A DNA stretch of 64,000 bases from Reticulascus tulasneorum (Eukaryota; Ascomycota; Sordariomycetes; Glomerellales; Reticulascaceae), in assembly GCA_001557505.1 (NCBI GenBank), contig LSAX01000002.1, positions 2,914,001 through 2,978,000 on the forward strand. The letters run 5' to 3'. Within the stretch, counting starts at the first letter, position 1, and every line of letters starts with the position of its first letter. Below the pieces are notes generated by a model, which was not told the DNA's origin, ran no database searches, and saw only the letters and a program-made list of their open reading frames with translations. The translations under genes and the position numbers were made by a program. Below, piece by piece: positions 46,824 to 61,154 of the stretch.

Positions 46824-49544
46824 GGTGTATGGCGGCGCACAATTCGCGACTCTCCAGTCCCAGACTCGCTCCTAACCGTACAAGTCGTGTGTTTCCGGCG
46901 CAGCGGTACTGCCCCTCTGATCATGCCATGTATGGCGGATGAGGCCAATTGCTCGTATATAGAAGTCCAAGGCAAATCCCCGAGCGCGACGGAGTGTTGG
47001 CTAGCCGAGGTGGTCTCCAGAAAGGTAAGTGTATTGCAGAGTAGTGAGACACTGTTCGTCAAAAAATGCCACGGTCGTGGTGGGATGGGTTTCCAGAAAA
47101 CAGCGGGGTCGGAGCGATGCGCACGAGGCTCCTGCAGTCTGGACTGAATCTGCCGAAGTCGACGACGGGGTAGAGGTCTGATTGCTACGCTAGAAAGCTA
47201 AGGCGACAAGAAAGCTGACATGTGTTTTATACCGCTGCGGACGTTGGTCCCGAAAAAGGGAATAGATTCGCCAAGTTCACCGCGAAGAACAGAGGCGGTC
47301 AAGGTTCGAAGGTGACGGAGGTGACGCCGCCAACTAGCCAGTGACCTCACTTCCAGGGTGTCCAGTAGCACCGCAGGACGTGAGCTGTCAATTCGGAATG
47401 GTGGCCTCAAGACTCGAATCGCGAGCCGTCAGCGCTCCGGGTCTGGGGTCTTGCGGGACGAACAAGGAGTGCTGTAACGGATCCTAAGACACGGGTCGTC
47501 CAGCGCGGTAGCTGAATTATATATAAAACGAAGCAAACATCGAAGTCTGATCCGATAGGGCCCCGTTTCAAAAGCTGTTGATATGATCTGGGGGCGTTGG
47601 ATAATAAGGGTCTTGGGGGGGGAGCTTGGTGGGGCTGGGCTGGGCTGGCTGGATTAATCAATGCATCTCTTGGGAAGGACAAGTAGGTGTGGATTATTGT
47701 TGCGCTGGCGATATGCTGCTGCAGGCCAGGTTAATTAGTACAAACCTGCCTACACTACATTTGCCTACATATCTAGGTACTTTAACTACCTTACCTGATG
47801 GGTCTGAGGTAATTACTCCAAGGTCCCAGGAGGTTGTAAACAGCGTGGTAGTCAACGATAAATGATGATCCCCGCTGGAATGAATGATGGATCACCGCCG
47901 TCTCACTGCACCCCACCCACCTCAAGCCCGGCGGCCCATTCAGCGCGTTCAGCACTCTAAGCACCTGTGACAACCACTCCATCCATCCACGAGTCCCCTG
48001 GACAGGTCCCCCGCTCATGCTTCCAATTCGCCTAGCTGCTGAGACGCCAATCACGTGTCAGCGACCAAGCAAATCTATTGATTGCCTAGCAATGCTCTTC
48101 TGCATCTGTGAGATTTTGCAACTGGTTGCTGAGGATCCCGTTCTTCCAGCCCTCGTGTGAGGATCCGTACTTGATTTGATATCGGCTCCGGACTAGGTCA
48201 GGTATATCACACTCGAGTCTGTCCAGCTCAATGCCGGACCCAAGGGGGGGGGGGGGGGGGGGGGGGGGGGCAAGAAATGAGCAGTTTCTCATACGAAGAG
48301 GCAAATTAATAGCCCATAAATCCACACCGGAGAACCCATACGAATGAATCCTATGTTTCTATATTCAGATCTTTTCACTTCGACACGTCGCTCGCCCCTC
48401 CACCCGCGCCCCAGATTCGCCAGATCAACGACCCTGCGCGTCCATCAGCAACAACCCGCTTTTCTGCTCACGCCCGTCATACACTGCCCTCCCCTTTTTC
48501 CCTTCTTCCCTGCCTCCAATCCTGATTACAATGCATGTCGAGACACACTTGTTGCCCGATTCCAACGCAGTAGATGAGAGCCAGCAACCCACAGGCAAAG
48601 AAAAAGAAAGGGAAGCAAGGCATGCCAGCGTGTCATGCATTGCATGAGCCATTGGATTTTTTCGATCCGTACCTGCCAAAGTCTTAGTAAAATGCTGCGC
48701 TCCGCCGCCGCATCATTAGTCCTCTGGCATTGGCATGGTCTTATTAGGGGGCGAGCTGGAGTGATGAAGAAAACGATGAAGTAAGTTGAAATCATCCTGT
48801 CGTGCCACTGCATCTGCGAATGCCCGCTCATTCGAACCACCTCATCGTGGGGGCAACACCGGGATCGTCGAGTCCGCAGCAGCTCACGGAACCGGGGCGA
48901 CACACAGGCGCACGCTAGTAGCAAGGAAGTCTAGATATTCCGCTGCTGTGAAATATTGCTACGCCGTCTGCTTGTCTCCGTAATTCCCACGTCTTTTCTA
49001 CTTCGTGTACCTTTTTTTTCTTCTTTACTTGCCCTCTTTCGACTCTGACATATCACACGCCCTGGTCCAAACGACCGCCTGCCTAGCCTCCTGTCTTGTT
49101 CTTAAGCACTGATCGTACTCGCAACAGGCTGTAAGCCTGTCCTCGCGCCTATATCCCTCCTAAGATTTGACCGCATAGATCCTGAAGAGCCGAATACGTC
49201 GAGCGAAACTTCCCGTCATATTCTTGCTCGTTTCCTTCCTCAGGCCCCCCTCCTCCCTGACCAGCTGATCATCCCATTTATCACGCAATGCCTGGTATGC
49301 CAACACAAGGAACTTGGAACGCATTGCTTTGAAAATATCGGAATGATGCACCGCCTCGTGTATTGTCGTCTGCATCATCTGAACGTTACAGGGAAAAAGC
49401 CCATCTCTCGAACACCGGATCCAGTATGACAAGGTACCGAAAACACATGGGTTTGTAGTTTACTTGGTATCATACCGTCTTGAATGCCTGTCCTCCCATA
49501 GCCTCCAGGCTTGCGGAGCCAGTTATCGCCAAATGCGCCCAAGT
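46824..49544. other. spacer, 2.7 kb
   Basis: Upstream region of AVL9 and 3' flank of HOG1. It contains a run of 27 G at 48244-48270, an ATCTAGGTAC motif at 47771-47780 and a TGGGGCTGGGCTGGGCTGGC tract at about 47630-47650. A 90-codon minus-strand frame at 49160-49432 lies in the HOG1 3' flank and has no recognisable domain. No gene called. Confidence 0.5.
48244..48270. repeat. G27 homopolymer
   Basis: Twenty-seven consecutive G on the plus strand, seen directly. It could form a G-quadruplex, or its length could be an assembly error. Confidence 0.8.
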
Positions 49545-50998
<1,454 letters not shown>

Positions 50999-51376
50999 CT
51001 TGTGAACTGTTGATCGATCCAAGGGTTGTGAAGGAGGTGGCAGTTGGAAGCAGATCGATTAATGATGCTTGTGGAAGGGTATTGCCCGATTGCGAAAGAT
51101 CGAGTCAAATTTTAGGGTTTTCAGTGTACTCTGCGCGTACGCTAGATGGAAAATTCCTCGCGAAAGTGTACCGAGAAGGCTATGTTCGCTCCGCGAGTCG
51201 AAAGAATGCTGGTTGATCTTGCACAACAGATTCAAGGTTGAGCGGCGGGGTAAGAAGCCAGAATGCAGCAGGATCGGGGGCTCGGGAGGTGGGAACGTCC
51301 ACTGCGGAGACCAGGGGGTGGTTAGCGAAATCTACTCTCAGCAGCCAAAGACGCGAGAGCGGTGATGGATCAGTGA

Positions 51377-51398
51377 TTTTTTTTTTGGGGGGGGGGGG
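51377..51398. repeat. T10G12 homopolymer junction upstream of HOG1
   Basis: Ten T followed directly by twelve G, about 380 bp upstream of the HOG1 start codon, on the strand opposite to the gene. Confidence 0.8.
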
Positions 51399-52167
51399 CG
51401 ATGGAAAGAGGCGGACCTCGGTGGAAGTGAGATGGCAATGAGAGTGCAGCAGAAAGGGAATTCGGAGCAGGGAGAAAGTATCTCGACGCTGACCTGAAGT
51501 CTCAGGATACCTGTACGGGTTTAAGCAGCAGATCTGCCGCGACAACCCTGAAGCAGAAGTTTCCCGAAGCAACAGGCGCACGTGGCGTGGAAGGCGACAA
51601 GCCGGGCAGTGAATTGTCGATCAATGGTGCTGGTTGGGGATGACTTACAGCACAAGGTTCAACTGGATCGCGGTCGAGTATTGCAATCGGTAGTGAGGGC
51701 CTAGAACAAGTCGTGAAGTTTGCGCGGTGTTTCTGGTCTCGGAACGGAGAGTGGGAGGAAGGGTTGGAGGGTGAGGGGGGTTCAATCGGTTTTATTGTCC
51801 GAGCAAGTGCTGGGTTGAGAAGAGGCTGCCCCGCTTGAGCAGGTATGGATAGGTGCTGAATTGGTCTGTGAGACAAACCACCCAGGTGTATGGACAGAGC
51901 TCGAGATAAAGGGTTTGGGGGGGGTGTGTTCTGATACCGTTGGTCCCGTTGTCCCTGAAAGGAAACGAATCAGACTGGGAAGTGGTGAAAGATGATGAGT
52001 GAATGTTGACGTGGACGAGATGCTCAAGGTTTGGGATGGGACGGGGGGGGGGATGATTGTATACGGCTGCAAGCTGGGTAAGCAGGGAAGATTCAAGATG
52101 AGAACTGCAACAGAGCTGTTGGATTCGATGGAGGAAGTTAGGCAGGTAGGAAGTCGGCAGAATATGG

Positions 52168-52189
52168 ATGGGATGGGATGGGATGGGCA
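52168..52189. repeat. GGGAT pentamer tandem repeat
   Basis: About four copies of a GGGAT unit in tandem upstream of HOG1. A shorter copy of the same unit occurs at about 61951-61960, upstream of the G-alpha gene. Confidence 0.7.
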
Positions 52190-52560
52190 CACGCACGATG
52201 GGGGCCGCACATCAAGGGATTGTCAGGGTCGGGCTCGGGGGTTCAGGGTCGGCCAAGCACAGTCAAGTCGCATACAGATGAGATGGATGGTTGGGTGGAT
52301 GCACAGCAGAAGAGGACAGAGCAGGCATCTCGCGAGAAAAGCCAGAAATTCTTGAATTCCATGTTTTCTGTCACTTTGCCGTCCGTCCCTCCAACATAGG
52401 GCCCCTGCTTTGCTTGGTAGCCCGCATCAAACGCCCCTCCATCCCTCGAGAAAAGGTCCCCTCCCCATCCTCCCCCGGCCCCTCCCTTACGCAGCAGCTC
52501 TACTCACAGTAATTATATTTCCCCCGCTCCTTGTCGTGCTGAGTGCCTGCTACCTCTGCT

Positions 52561-52561
<1 letters not shown>

Positions 52562-52587
<26 letters not shown>
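52562..52587. repeat. CTG trinucleotide repeat
   Basis: About eight CTG units in a row, in non-coding DNA upstream of HOG1, seen directly. Confidence 0.8.
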
Positions 52588-52591
<4 letters not shown>

Positions 52592-54142
52592 GTGATACTA
52601 CTGCTCTTGAACGGCAGCACCATGAGTGGTCATCGAGTCCCGGAAACAACCCCGTCGTCTGCCACTCGTGCGACGCCGGCGGGGAGGGCGTCAAATCGTT
52701 ATTCCCCCCCATCCATGGTAACTTCCGAATTCCCTGATATCTCACCATCAGCAGAGAACTCTGGGTTGTGTCGCGGGTGTGCGTTTCTGATGGGCCCGTA
52801 CCGCCCTCGACATGGCTATGACGTCACCTCTGCCTCACAGATCGCGTTGGCCCACCAAGCTTCCCCCGCTATTTTGGAGCTGCAGTCCCTGCCCACGAGG
52901 TGTGGACCATGCGGTGTGGACCATGCGCGGTCGTCTGTATCAGATACTCCAGTTGCAATAGCGAACCTGATCTGGTCCCCCGTACACTTTACCCGATCAT
53001 CGATGGAATGCTAGGAAATCGGGCTTCCAGCTCGCAGCTGAAAGGGATGACCCCGTGACGGGATGTTCCTCAGGCGCTAAACCCCCCTTGGACACCGCTC
53101 GAGTGCATGGTGTCGGACCGTATTGGTCTGGCTCTTCAATACTCACATTCGCGTTCATGAGCCTCTGTCAAATCGCCTTTCCCATGAATTATACAGCAAT
53201 GTGTTCGTTCTTGACTTTCCTATACTTCCATCGCGAAGACTTAAGAATATATCTGCCTCCCCCCGTGCCCAGTACTGCGGTTGCCTTCCCCTCGCAACAA
53301 GAAGACACTAAATAGGTGTGGAAGATTGCCCCAAATTGCGTATTCAGGAGATATATCCATACCAACACACCTTAAAGTACATCCGGCCCGGGACTGTTGG
53401 AAGCAGTCCGGGTCGCCTGTTGGCAGCATGACCCCCTCGCGTCCGCCTCCCACCGGCGAAGAAGAAGCGGGCGGTTCTGAGACTAACCACAGGCCGCATA
53501 CGAACGCGCTCCAAAGATTGGGTGTGGCCAAACAACCCGGCATAAGATTCTCGTTGCGATTTCACGACCTGAGTTGCTGTAACAAATCCAGGAGCATTTT
53601 GGTCAAAAATGGCGGTCATGGGATTTCCATGCAGCACCATATCCTGGCCACCCTCAACCAACCCCCAACTCCCGAGACATGCCATGTTGGGTTAGTTGTG
53701 TATGCACTTCCGAAGGACCCCAAAATGCAGATGAGGAGGCAAAGGACAAAGAGAAAGGACCCTTTCCATACCCTTAACTGATTGCCCGCCCCCCAGAACC
53801 TGGCGATCACGTCCCATCACTTGTTGTTCTCTGCAAATCTCCCGAACTGCCACTTTGAGCTCTGTCCCTGACAATCCGACGTTCTGGAGCCGCATACGAG
53901 AATATCTTTGCCGCGGACCCTGACCCCATCCATCGAAAGAAACTTCTCTCCCCGAAATATAACCATATGCCCCTCATCACTCGCGCCGGTTGACGTAACT
54001 GATTTCCAGCGCCCAGACTTTCAGGAATGCTAGAAAGCCACAATAGTCCCTGCTCCCGGCTCTGACGTCATTGTGCATTGAGGCAGGGCTGGCACTTCAC
54101 TCCGCCGTTTTGCTCTTCTCAAGCAAGGAGAAAGCTGCAAGA

Positions 54143-54157
54143 CCCCCCCCCCCCCCC
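54143..54157. repeat. C15 homopolymer
   Basis: Fifteen consecutive C in the 3' flank of glycogen phosphorylase. Confidence 0.8.
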
Positions 54158-54683
54158 TCTTATGACCATTGTTCCGGAACAAATCTACCGGGCCCCATCT
54201 CGTCCTGGCCCTCGTTCCTTATGTTTTCGCTGATGAGCGAATAACCCGGCGCGGGCAACCCTTCAGACCGCCTTTCTGGCTAATGCAGCCCGCGAGCTCA
54301 TACAAGTGCGGCACTAAGAATGGCAGTCTGTCAGGCATCCTGCCATAGCGGATTTAAGACCTTTTCACGACCCCCCACCAATACCGCCACCTCGGCAGCA
54401 CGGCTCAATGCTATCAAGATATCTCACAATTCCCACTGTTGCGCAAATTCAAGGGACCAGGTCATCTCATTCAGACGTCTTATATTCAAGCTGGGTAAAG
54501 AATAATGCAATGAACTTAGGATGTTTCGATAGCTTATACTCTCATAAGAACTACTTCCAGTCACCCGTTCGTATGTCCACCATCAGTCTGTCAAAGTTCT
54601 GAGCCTCGAGCAATGTGCCTCTTTTCTGTCCCTTATACCTCCTGTAGCCGTTATGAACGTCCGAATCCCAAAGATAAGCTTGA

Positions 54684-57600
54684 CTATTTCTCGATCACGA
54701 GCGGCTCAATGTTCCAGATACCCTCCGCATATTCATTGATGCAGCGATCGCTGCTGAAGAATCCCATGCGAGCCACGCTGGTGATGCACTTGGTAATCCA
54801 CTCCTCTTGGTTCTTGTATGCTTCATCCACGAGAGCATGGGTCTCAATGTAGCTGTGGAAGTCATCAGAGACGAGATAGTAGTCTCCGTGGTCACGAACG
54901 GCAGTGATGAGGGCACCAAAGTCATCCCGCGACCCAAAGGTTCCCTTTTCGATCTCGTTGAAAACCTTCAACAAGTCAGGGTCGACGGTGTGGGATCCGT
55001 AGGTGTGGGCATGGCGAAGATCTTCAACATCTTCGGCTAGGTTGCCGAACAAGAAGATGTTGTTCTCGCCAATCTCCCGAGTAATCTCGATCTGAACTTT
55101 AATTTAGCAGCGGATCATCGTAATGGGGTTCAGGATGCCGGGGTGGGGGTGACATACGTTTGCGCCGTCGCAAGTACCAATGATCAGACCTCCGTTCAGC
55201 ACAAACTTCATGTTACTGGTTCCTGAAGCCCTGTGAAAAAATTATTAGACAAAGAAATCCGACACGGATACTAGCTGTTGCTTACTCTGTACCAGCAGTA
55301 GAGATATGCTCGCTGAGATCATTTGCCGGGACGATCATCTCGGCCTTGCTGACGTTGTAATCCTCGAGGAAGATAACCTTCATGAGATCGCCAATGTCTG
55401 CATCCTTGTTGACAACAGCTCCAACATTGTTGATAAGATGAATGATTTGCTTGGCCATCCAGTAGCCTGGCGCCGCTTTTCCGCCGAAAATCGACACACG
55501 GGGCAACTGCTTCTTTCGCTCCTCTGGAGTCATAGCCTTGAGAGTCAAGTACCGAAGGATGACCCCGAAGATGTTGAGTTGCTGGCGCTTGTACTCGTGG
55601 ATTCGCTTGACTTGGACATCGAACAGGGCAGCCGGATTGACACTAACCCCAGTAGTATCCTTAATATACTTTGCAAGACGGACCTTGTTGGCATACTTGA
55701 TCTCAGCCCATTCTTTTCGGAACTGCTTGTCATCAATGCTGAGTTCAAGTTTATTCAGTAGAGTCAAGTCCTTCAGGAACTCGTAACCTCCGCACTTGCT
55801 GGCAATCAAGTCAGAAAGCCGAGGGTTGGCCTGGTGGAGCCAACGTCGCGGAGTGATACCGTTGGTGACGTTGGTAAATTTGTCAGGGCCAAAGATGGTG
55901 ACGAAGTCCTTGAAAATTGTGGTCTTGATGAGATCGGAATGGAGTTCAGCAACGCCATTTACTTTATGAGAGCCAACGATGGCCAGGAACGCCATTCGAA
56001 CCATCTTTGGCTGCGATTCCTCAATGATGGATACTCTTCCAAGGATTTCTCTGTCCTTGGGGAACGCTCGCTCGACCTTTTGCAGGAAGAACAAGTTGAT
56101 GTCGTAGATGAGCTGAAGATGCCTTGGGAGCAGATTCTGCATCAATCCAACGGGCCATTTCTCCAATGCCTCGGGCAGGACAGTGTGGTTGGTGTAGCCA
56201 AACTAATGATCTGTTAGGTTGGAAAAAAGACTTCAGCATTCTATTCAAACTCACAGTCGATGTCACAATGTTCCACGCCTCATCCCATTCCAAGCCCTCG
56301 AGGTCTAGTAAAATACGCTGGAGCTCTACAATTGCAAGCGTCGGGTGAGTATCATTTAGCTGAATGGCGACCTGGTCGGGGAACTCCCTCCAGGCGCGCT
56401 TGGATTTCTTGAAACGACGAACGATATCGTAGAGAGATGCCGCAACCCAAAAGTACTGCTGCTTCAAGCGCAGCTCCTTGCCTCGCTCGAGGTTGTCGTT
56501 GGGGTAGAGAACAGCACTGATGGTCTCAGCTCGTTGCTGGTCACCGACAGAGCTTTCGTAGTCACCGCTGTTGAACTTTTGAAAGTCAAACTCGCCGCTG
56601 GCCGCTTTGCTGGACCACAGTCGAAGGTTGTTGGTGGTCGGTGTAGCATAACCCGGAATCGGAACATCATAGGCCACAGCCTTGACGGTGTCACCACCAT
56701 CCCAGGTGGCAACAGTCTTGCCATTCTTATCCGTAGTCTTCTGTACATGGCCGTAGAATTGAATCTGTTTAAAAAATTAGCACTTGCCGTGAGAGCTCGT
56801 CTTGGAAGATGGTGTAGGAGCTCAACGCACGTCAACTGTCACGTCGTGTCTTGGAAACTCCCAAGGGTTGAAGTCAAGCCAGTAGTCGGGGACTTCAACT
56901 TGGTATCCGTCAATGATTTCCTGCTTGAAGATGCCGTATCTGTATCGCAATCCATACCCCCAAGCTGGCAAGTTGAGAGAGGCGAGACTGTCGAGGAAAC
57001 AAGCTGCAAGCCGACCTAATCCACCGTTGCCAAGAGCAGCATCATGCTCCTGTTCGATAATGTCCTCAACACGAAACCCAAGGTCGTCCAGACCAGCTAA
57101 ATCCGAGCTGTTAGCCTGCCTCATACATTCTGGGAGAAGATTGGGAAACCTTACACTTTGCCACGTCTTTCAGTCCAATGTTGAGCATGGCGTTGTCGAG
57201 GGCTCGGCCCATCAGAAACTCTAGGGAGAGGTAGTAGACGCGCTTCGTGTCACTAAAAGTTTGGCGCTGCTGGGTCCTGTTCCACTCAAGGACCAGACGG
57301 TCCCTGAAAGCCAAGCTAGTAGCAGCGTACGCAGCGGTCTCATCGCAATTGAACATGCTTCTGGCCAGGGTGGTTTCGACATGGCGGACGACCTCCTTCT
57401 CGAAGTCATCTTTGCTCTTGAAGCCACTAACTTGATTTTTTGTCCATGCCGCGCGCTGAGGTTCTGGGATTGAGGCTACACAAGTGACGAACTTGTCAGT
57501 GATTGTCGTCTAACTTCAAGCAGGCTCTGGTGCAGCATTGGGGAGTGAGCGGTGGGAAGCGGGCGGGCGTGGGGACAGGTGAAGATCATTGCGGGGTATT

Positions 57601-57856
57601 CTGTTGAGAGCTTGAGGAGCTCCCCGTGGGGCAGTTGGAAGACGGGCCAAAGCCGTGATATGGTGGGAATGGATTGTCATTCCAGAATTCGAACCTTACC
57701 TTCAACGCTCTTGATTTCCCCGGCACCAAAACCAGTAAAGGTCCGCTTGTGTTTTGGTCGGGAAATGCCAGCTGGGCCAACCGAGCCCTGGATGTCCACG
57801 AGCGGAGCGCCCATGGAGGGGCGTCGCTCTCTGGTGGGGATGCGTTCGGTGGTCAT
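54684..57856 (-). CDS. GPH1: glycogen phosphorylase
   Basis: PLP enzyme that releases glucose-1-phosphate from glycogen; cytosolic. Eight exons: 57856-57700, 57475-57155, 57096-56831, 56764-56255, 56202-55286, 55230-55158 and 55091-54684 are placed with in-frame GT...AG junctions (seven segments), giving 883 aa. Landmarks are [96 protein letters not shown] and [10 protein letters not shown] with the PLP-binding Lys at about 732. The N-terminus carries RRPS (Ser14), a PKA consensus. It also has [14 protein letters not shown], which aligns with the region of yeast GPH1 phosphorylated by PKA. The exon 2/3 junction reads AKSGLDD, slightly different from the usual AKAGL. Length and residues suggest an active enzyme. 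Confidence 0.96.
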
Positions 57857-59813
57857 TTTGGCAGTTCAAGAAGATCAATAAGGTCAGAAGAATACCGAGA
57901 GTTTCAATTCAGCTAGGACTGTCAAATTGTCAACTGTGCTCGCAGGAGAAGCGAGAGAAGATGAGGAAAGGGAGTGAGAGAAATAGATGGTCTGAGAGTA
58001 AGCAAATACACACACAGCTGAAAGAGCAACAGCTAACACATACGTCAGATAAGCCTAGGATATGGTGGGGCAGCGGGGTTGGTCCAGAGCTCTCTAGTGG
58101 AACGGTCCTTTCGATAAGAGGGTCGTGGGGAGGTAAAACATTCAGCAACCCGAGCCAGTACCTTGTTCTAACGGTGGCAATGGGCGTTAGTTGGAGAATT
58201 TGCAAAAAGCTTTGCGAGAACGATGGGAAGAGCCCATGGAGCTTCGGGGGTAATAGTGGAACTAGCACTTACTCAGGACGAGGGATCCGATGGGTGGGAC
58301 AGGAGAATCACCGCAAGTTCGGCAACAAGTGTAGACAGAGGAGTGATCGGAGGAGGAGGGGAGAGACGGGACACGAGGGAAGAAGACGACAGACAGAGTT
58401 TAAGAACCGCAGTATGATGCCGGGTACGAGAGACCAAGAGGCAGTATGACCTCACCGTCGCTCCTCGTGAAGGAGCTCGAGTAAGTAAGCCCGAGCAGAT
58501 GCAGTTGCAGCTTCCAATGCGGGGTGACGCCCTGGGAGGATCGCGATGAGTGGAATGAGGCCAGCCCTGGGTAGTTACATGGCACCTGCATTGCAGCAAG
58601 CTTGCAGACCGTTTCCTGCACTCACTACTTGATTTCTCGTTTGCAAATTTCCACCCGGCAATCCACCCCATGGCCGGCTAGAGCATCTCCTGTTAATATA
58701 CCGCTATCCGGAACAGACATTGCTTGTTCACATGGGAGCTGCCCGCGAAGCTGCATGAGAGTGGAAATGTGGGGGGTCGATAATGGCAGAGTCAGATTGG
58801 CTGGATGGTCTAGACTGACTGAGAGCACGACATCTGCGAGATTTGAGGCAATATGTATCCTACCCACCACCAGCTAAAACTCATCCGTGTCCCTACACCA
58901 CATTCTAGGATGGGACTTGGTTGTCGCTGATAAGCAGTGGCATTTCTGTCGGGTCCTGTCCTGATAGGCTGAGGCTTGAAAGGATGGCAACACCGATAGC
59001 ATAACTAGAGTTCTTAAGAGCCAGCTTCATGAAGGTCATTCGACGAGGAGAATGAACGGTAGGGTCTAACAAAACCAGTAAAAGCGCATGTCTAGAGTCT
59101 CGAGAGCAGCACTTGAGCGGCGTTTCCCCGAGCATCTAGACATGGTAGGGGGCCATCCCTTCTTCCACTACAATGGCAACTCAAAGTCGGATAGTCTGGT
59201 CAAGAAAGATTCAGTAATGTATTTGCGGAACATCCGGAGGTTCCCGCAAGACTGGCTATGATATGACCCTCCATTCATGCCGTGTTTGGTGCATCGGCCA
59301 GCATCGTCGTCCGCCCTGACTTGAAAGCCGTAACCGCATCATCATTTCTCGATGAATGCCCCAGAAGTCCTCATCAAGCCTCACAAAACATAACCGCCCT
59401 TCCTACCCTTCCTCTGCGTTCCGAGAATCAAAATAACCAGGCAAGACTTTCCATCCTGTCTCCTCTAGGTATGTCATCATTCCCCTAGACTCCGTCATGG
59501 ACAACGAGAAATCAATACAAAAGATATTTTCATATGGGACGGCAACCTCAAGAAACAGTCCGGGTCACCGCCCGATAGCCGCAGATGACCGGGAGTATTG
59601 CCCGTCTAGTCCGATCCCTGACCAGTGAACGAAACCGCCTATTTAAATTATGAAAATGGCCGCGGACTCGGGCCGTATGTTGAGAGCGAGTGTTAGAACC
59701 AGATTGAACGCCGCCCAGTAATTTCCGACCTCAACGCCGAGCAATGCTATAAACGCTGAGTTTGTGACAGAGGAGATGTTCTAAACAATATGAAGCCGTC
59801 ATTACAAGACGCC
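57857..59813. other. spacer, 2.0 kb, upstream of glycogen phosphorylase
   Basis: Promoter side of GPH1 and 3' flank of the G-alpha gene. One AGGGG stress-element-like pentamer lies at about 58353, too short a match to claim a site. No gene supported. Confidence 0.5.
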
Positions 59814-61154
59814 TCATAGAATACCGGAGTCTTTGAGGGCGTTGTTCAGGATGGTCTCCTTGACTGCCGCGAAAACCAGTCGGATATTCGACGTATCCGT
59901 CGCCTGCGTCAAGCTATTACTCAAGTCAGCTTCGTTCCACTTCCAGTAAATATCGGGTATGCTTACTGCGGATATAAGTTCAAGTGTGCCCTGTTGACTT
60001 GGTTAAATCGCCATAGCAGATATTTGGCTGCCTTGTTGACATCGTTGCCTCCGGAATAGTCTGGGAAGTAATTGCCCAGAGGCGATCGACCCAGCTTTTG
60101 CTTGAAAATATCCACCTTATTCAGAAACAAGATGATACTTGTTCGCATGAACCATCTCGAATTTACAACCGAGTCGAACAAAAGAAGACTCTCCATCATC
60201 CGATTCTATCTCTGTTAGTTCCATCGTTGGGTCGGGGCAGGGCTGCGCGTACCTGGCTGCTCTCTTCAAGCAGAACTTGGTCGTATTCGCTCAGAGCGAC
60301 GCAAAATATGATGGACGTGACATTCTCGAAGCAATGGATCCATTTTTTCCTCTCACTTCGCTGACCGCCCACATCGAACATGCTATCATCGCCGTCAGTC
60401 ATGTAAAAACACCTTCGAAAATAGCGTAGAGAACGCACTGAATACTGAGCTGGCCCATTTGGAACCGGGTCTCGTATATACCCGTCGTCTTGGTTCGTGC
60501 TCGGAGGACATCCATCTCATTCGGTAAGTAGTCCGGCGTGACGATTCTCATGACCTCTTGGAAGAAGCTAAACCAACTGTTAGCCCAGAAGTTCCCAGGC
60601 GCGGTTTCTGTCCGTATCGACTTACTATTCGGCCGAATCCATCAGGTAGAATTCTGTCTGTCTATCCATCAACTGCTCCCTCGCAGGATCGTTCCATATT
60701 GCTTGCACAGCAATGCCGATTTGCGGGTCGATATGCGCTTGTGGCCCAGACTCGGCAGTGTACTCCATCAAGAAATTCGCATACGCTCGGTTCTCTTCGA
60801 CGGCGGGCTCGATCTCGAATTGTCGCATGGCTAAGATTACTGCCTTCGCGCACTCGACCAGGTTCTTGAACACGGTTGGCCGATAGTTGTAAAGTTCGTC
60901 TTCGGAGTACCCTTGTAGATGGATGATCTTCATCTGTTTGACGATCGTAGACTTCCCGCTCTCGCCAGAACCTGCGGCACAATCAGCACTTTTGGACAAT
61001 TGAAACGAAACGTCTGCGGCAAGTCCGTACCTAAAAGAAGAATCTTGCATTCTCGTCGTAATCTCTTGGAATCCTCCTCGAGCTGTTTGTCAATTTGCTG
61101 ACTCTTCTTTTTCTGCTCCGCCACCTCATTACTAGAGCTCATACAGACACCCAT
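59814..61154 (-). CDS. heterotrimeric G protein alpha subunit, group III (GNA-3/GanB-like)
   Basis: Membrane-bound GTPase coupling receptors to adenylate cyclase/cAMP in filamentous fungi. Six exons: 61154-61031, 60971-60626, 60567-60439, 60382-60253, 60205-59967 and 59913-59814, giving 355 aa. MGVCMSS supplies Gly2 for myristoylation and Cys4 for palmitoylation. The nucleotide-binding motifs are G1 GSGESGKS, G2 RARTKTTG, G3 [13 protein letters not shown]4 FLNKVDIF and G5 QATDTSN. The C-terminus NALKDSGIL lacks the pertussis-toxin-type Cys at position -4, which points to group III and away from the group I (Gi-like) subunit. No residue needed for GTP hydrolysis is missing. Group assignment is from remembered family features and would be firmed up by a tree. 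Confidence 0.95.

Larger units (their letters stand above)
50999..54683. other. spacer, 3.7 kb, upstream of HOG1
   Basis: Promoter side of HOG1 and 3' flank of glycogen phosphorylase. Low-complexity DNA is dense: T10G12 at 51377-51398, a GGGATGGGATGGGATGGG tract at about 52168-52189, CTG trinucleotides at about 52562-52587, a tandem GTGTGGACCATGCG pair at about 52900-52928 and a run of 15 C at 54143-54157. Several frames of 100-170 codons (e.g. 53281-53781) have no recognisable domain and sit in this biased sequence. None was called. Confidence 0.5.

Noticed and set aside
49160..49432. 90-codon minus-strand frame just past HOG1, considered as an extra HOG1 exon
   Set aside because: HOG1 already ends at the normal length (358 aa) with a stop codon; the frame begins without ATG and shows no kinase-family sequence.
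53281..53781. 166-codon plus-strand frame
   Set aside because: Sits in low-complexity spacer DNA, no recognisable domain, and similar frames occur on the other strand.
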